DNA of 8,768 bases from DATDVT01 sp035289905 (GTDB lineage: Archaea; Nanobdellota; Nanobdellia; SCGC-AAA011-G17; GW2011-AR18): contig DATDVT010000011.1 of the NCBI GenBank assembly GCA_035289905.1, positions 1 to 8,768 on the forward strand. The letters run 5' to 3'. Below, in pieces: positions 6,682 through 8,768 of this stretch; the stretch's first letter is position 1, and each line of letters opens with the position of its first letter. Made by a program: the position numbers and the translations under genes. The notes below the pieces were generated by a model that saw nothing but the letters and a program-made list of their open reading frames with translations, was not told where the DNA came from and did not search any database.

Positions 6682-8697
6682 TTATGGAGATTTGGCATAT
6701 TCATATATGTCTACTCTTTTAAATCTTTTAACCAATTTAAATTGGTCGATTATTATTTTTTTAGTTTCGGGCGTAGCCCAATTCCATAAATCTGTATCTA
6801 TGAATAAAACAATACTCTTATTTGGGGTATTAATAATTTCTCTAAACTGATTAGAATTGTCTATTACAATTATGTTTGTTAGCACACTACGAGTAACATT
6901 ATCAATTGTATCATAATATTCAACTCTTTTATCGTAGGGATCATTTTTATTATCTCTCAATAGGTATATTCTATAGTAATTTAAATTATAAAATTTATTA
7001 ATCTGTGGTTGAGAAGATATTAATATTAAATCTTTTGATAAGTACTCCCTACTTACAAATTCAGAACCTAGTTTGTAATCTTTATAATTAACTTCCTTAG
7101 GAATATATGGACCATTTAAGAAATCACTTGGGTAATTTCTTATTAATACTACTAACAAAATAATTATAATTAATAGGGAATATTTTCTAAGATTAATTCT
7201 TGAAATGGAATAAATAGATATCAAATAGTAAATCGGGATAAAATACATTATACTTCTCATTAGTTGTAAGTCTTTACTTGACAATAAATGGGTAACAAAT
7301 ATTAATCCACCGCACATTAATATCATATTCTTCTTATTGTAACTTTTAGTTATCAATAATAACGACAAGAAGAAAAAAATTGTGAAAATAAGGTTTAAGT
7401 TTAAAAAATAATAATCGTATTTCAAATCCATTGGTGTAGTGTAGACAAGAGTCCCAAAAATAAGACTATTTATTTTGTCCTGCCCTCTTAGCCAAACAAA
7501 AATAATTAGCAGAAATATAAAAATTATCGAAAACGCCATTATTCTAAGATACACGTTTTTGGTAGAGTTGTAAATGGAATAAATTTTTTTAGAGTTATAA
7601 TACAAGTATGTATATATACAAAAAAAGACAGTCACTATTAGTATAACATATTTTCCTAAATCATTACTTAAGAAATAGTTAATAAAATTTACAAGAATTA
7701 CTAATGATAAATATAATATTGTAAAAAACTTCTTTTTTTGATTTAAAGAGTCAACAATTCTAAAAAATAAGAAGATAATTAATAACAAGAAAAATTCGTA
7801 AACCACGAAGGGCCTTATGTAAAAATGATGAAATATAACCCCGGGGCTAAAGGTGTAACAAATCATTACTAGAAGAATATAAAACTTTTTTTCAAATACA
7901 TTTTGAGCTATTTTTAATAATAGAAAATAATTAATTATGCCTAGAAGCGCGGGAATCATCTTTGCCACAAAAATAGATTTGCCAAATAATTTAAAAAACA
8001 GGCCTACTAATACAGAAATATGGGCCCCCCTAGTATATTCTTCACCAAAATAAAGTTGGGCAAAATGTCCTGACTTAAAGAATTCTATGCCAGAAAGAAG
8101 ATGAGTAGTTTCATCAAGATAAGAGCCTGTATATAATAATGGTATCCCTATTTTAATGGCAATAAAGACAAAACTAATTAGAATTAAGAAAATAATGTAG
8201 ATAGAACGATAGTTATGACTAGAATCAAAGATATTTTTTATATAATTAACAAAATGTCTCTTAGAATATGAAGTAGAGGAATTAATTCTATTCTTTTGAA
8301 CTGATAAATTGCTTTCTTCTTTTTTGGAAAATGATCTATTGGCTTTAAGTATAAGTAAACCAAAAGCCATAGTCAATCCCAGCAGATATATTTTTATACC
8401 TTCTAAATATGACTTTTTAAGAAATTGATTTAGAGCAATGATAATTAAAAATAATAAAAAGAAATATTTTGATAAATAAAAAATTCTATGACTCTCTCTT
8501 TGACTTTCTGGAATTTGTTTTATTTTTAATATAAGGAATTCAGTATTAATGATTAATGCAACATAAAAAACATAAATTGATTTCCAAAATGCAGGCAATA
8601 ATTTAAAATAATTTAAAATAAAAGTTAATATTAAAAGAAGATTTATAGGAATTAAACTATATTTTAATATTTTATAATAATTAATTTTAGCTTTCAT
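6682..8697 (-). CDS. GT-C fold membrane glycosyltransferase-like protein
   Basis: This is a 671-residue protein with about 14-16 predicted membrane helices. The core resembles GT39/GT83 (PMT/ArnT-like) enzymes, which transfer a sugar from a polyprenyl-phosphate donor on the outer face. After a helix at about 165-187 comes the first outer loop SYLDETTHLLSG (192-203), with Asp195-Glu196 in the place of the catalytic acidic pair. RGAHISVLVGLFFKLFG (223-239) and the next helix (244-262) follow the usual pattern, and RPFVVYEFF (295-303) opens a later helix. Unusually, four helices (about 11-30, 40-60, 76-92 and 99-117) and a polar linker (119-164) precede this core. Helices continue to about 520. 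Residues 521-671 form a soluble domain with alternating strands, including SIVLFIDTD (628-636), and end in IYEY. The start codon has no Shine-Dalgarno. It is convergent with the glycan operon, so it is separately transcribed but probably functionally linked. A Wzy-like polymerase or ligase is the main alternative. Confidence 0.75.
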   Translation of the reverse strand: MKAKINYYKILKYSLIPINLLLILTFILNYFKLLPAFWKSIYVFYVALIINTEFLILKIKQIPESQRESHRIFYLSKYFFLLFLIIIALNQFLKKSYLEGIKIYLLGLTMAFGLLILKANRSFSKKEESNLSVQKNRINSSTSYSKRHFVNYIKNIFDSSHNYRSIYIIFLILISFVFIAIKIGIPLLYTGSYLDETTHLLSGIEFFKSGHFAQLYFGEEYTRGAHISVLVGLFFKLFGKSIFVAKMIPALLGIINYFLLLKIAQNVFEKKFYILLVMICYTFSPGVIFHHFYIRPFVVYEFFLLLIIFLFFRIVDSLNQKKKFFTILYLSLVILVNFINYFLSNDLGKYVILIVTVFFCIYTYLYYNSKKIYSIYNSTKNVYLRIMAFSIIFIFLLIIFVWLRGQDKINSLIFGTLVYTTPMDLKYDYYFLNLNLIFTIFFFLSLLLITKSYNKKNMILMCGGLIFVTHLLSSKDLQLMRSIMYFIPIYYLISIYSISRINLRKYSLLIIIILLVVLIRNYPSDFLNGPYIPKEVNYKDYKLGSEFVSREYLSKDLILISSQPQINKFYNLNYYRIYLLRDNKNDPYDKRVEYYDTIDNVTRSVLTNIIVIDNSNQFREIINTPNKSIVLFIDTDLWNWATPETKKIIIDQFKLVKRFKRVDIYEYAKSP

Positions 8698-8704
8698 ATT
8701 GAAT

Positions 8705-8734
8705 AAATTTTAAATTTTATGTAATTAAAATAAA
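8705..8734 (-). promoter_or_regulatory. AT-rich promoter region of the GT-C gene
   Basis: The 71 bases upstream of the minus-strand start hold no other gene. On the minus strand, TTTATTTT (8734-8727) is centred about 33 bases before the ATG; as an archaeal TATA box it would give an almost leaderless transcript, which agrees with the lack of a ribosome-binding site. A tandem AAATTTT repeat (plus strand 8705-8711 and 8712-8718) lies between this element and the gene. The sequence is too AT-rich to choose one element firmly. Confidence 0.25.
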
Positions 8735-8768
8735 CTACATTTGTTTCTAAAACTCTTAGATTAACTTT

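Overview
The window is an AT-rich stretch from a prokaryote: several 60-base samples in coding sequence give about 18-30% G+C. It is dominated by a cell-surface glycan assembly locus. The lineage cannot be fixed from the sequence alone. Isoleucine is very often ATA, arginine is mostly AGA/AGG, TGA works as a normal stop, and almost no gene start has a convincing Shine-Dalgarno sequence; most starts sit in a plain A-rich context. Genes are packed with ATGA overlaps. This fits best with a small-genome DPANN-type archaeon (Woesearchaeota/Pacearchaeota-like), with an AT-rich candidate-phylum bacterium as the main alternative. That assignment is inference.

Layout: (1) positions 8-250 hold a small DUF2283-like gene, possibly with its true start at 20. 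(2) An 86-base AT-rich gap carries an imperfect hairpin and a TATA-like element. (3) Positions 337-6494 form one tight plus-strand gene train that looks like a single operon: a polyprenol-phosphate sugar synthase-type GT2 with two C-terminal membrane helices, a GT4 transferase, a membrane-anchored GT2, a rhamnosyltransferase-like GT2, a Wzx/RfbX-type flippase of the MOP superfamily, and another rhamnosyltransferase-like GT2 that overlaps the flippase by 35 bases. Successive genes overlap by 4 bases, are 7 bases apart, or overlap by 35. (4) A 187-base convergent intergenic region follows. Its first part is unexpectedly G+C-rich (40% over 6501-6560), and it holds short direct repeats and a candidate terminator. 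(5) On the minus strand, 8697-6682 encodes a 671-residue multi-spanning membrane protein with the hallmarks of a GT-C glycosyltransferase (GT39/GT83-like), plus an extra N-terminal block of membrane helices and a soluble C-terminal domain.

Working model (inference from families and context): the GT4 and the three other GT2 enzymes extend a lipid-linked oligosaccharide on the cytoplasmic face, and the flippase moves it across the membrane. The first GT2 charges a polyprenol phosphate with a single sugar, which the GT-C enzyme could use as donor on the outer face. No initiating phosphoglycosyl transferase, sugar-nucleotide synthesis gene, Wzy-type polymerase or oligosaccharyltransferase can be recognised here, so the pathway must be completed elsewhere. 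I see no sign of a defence system, CRISPR array, insertion sequence, tRNA or rRNA. The locus looks like a recognisable kind of variable glycan cassette rather than a clearly new system. The most unusual points are the architecture of the GT-C protein, two G+C-rich patches at gene junctions, and the G+C-rich convergent intergenic segment.
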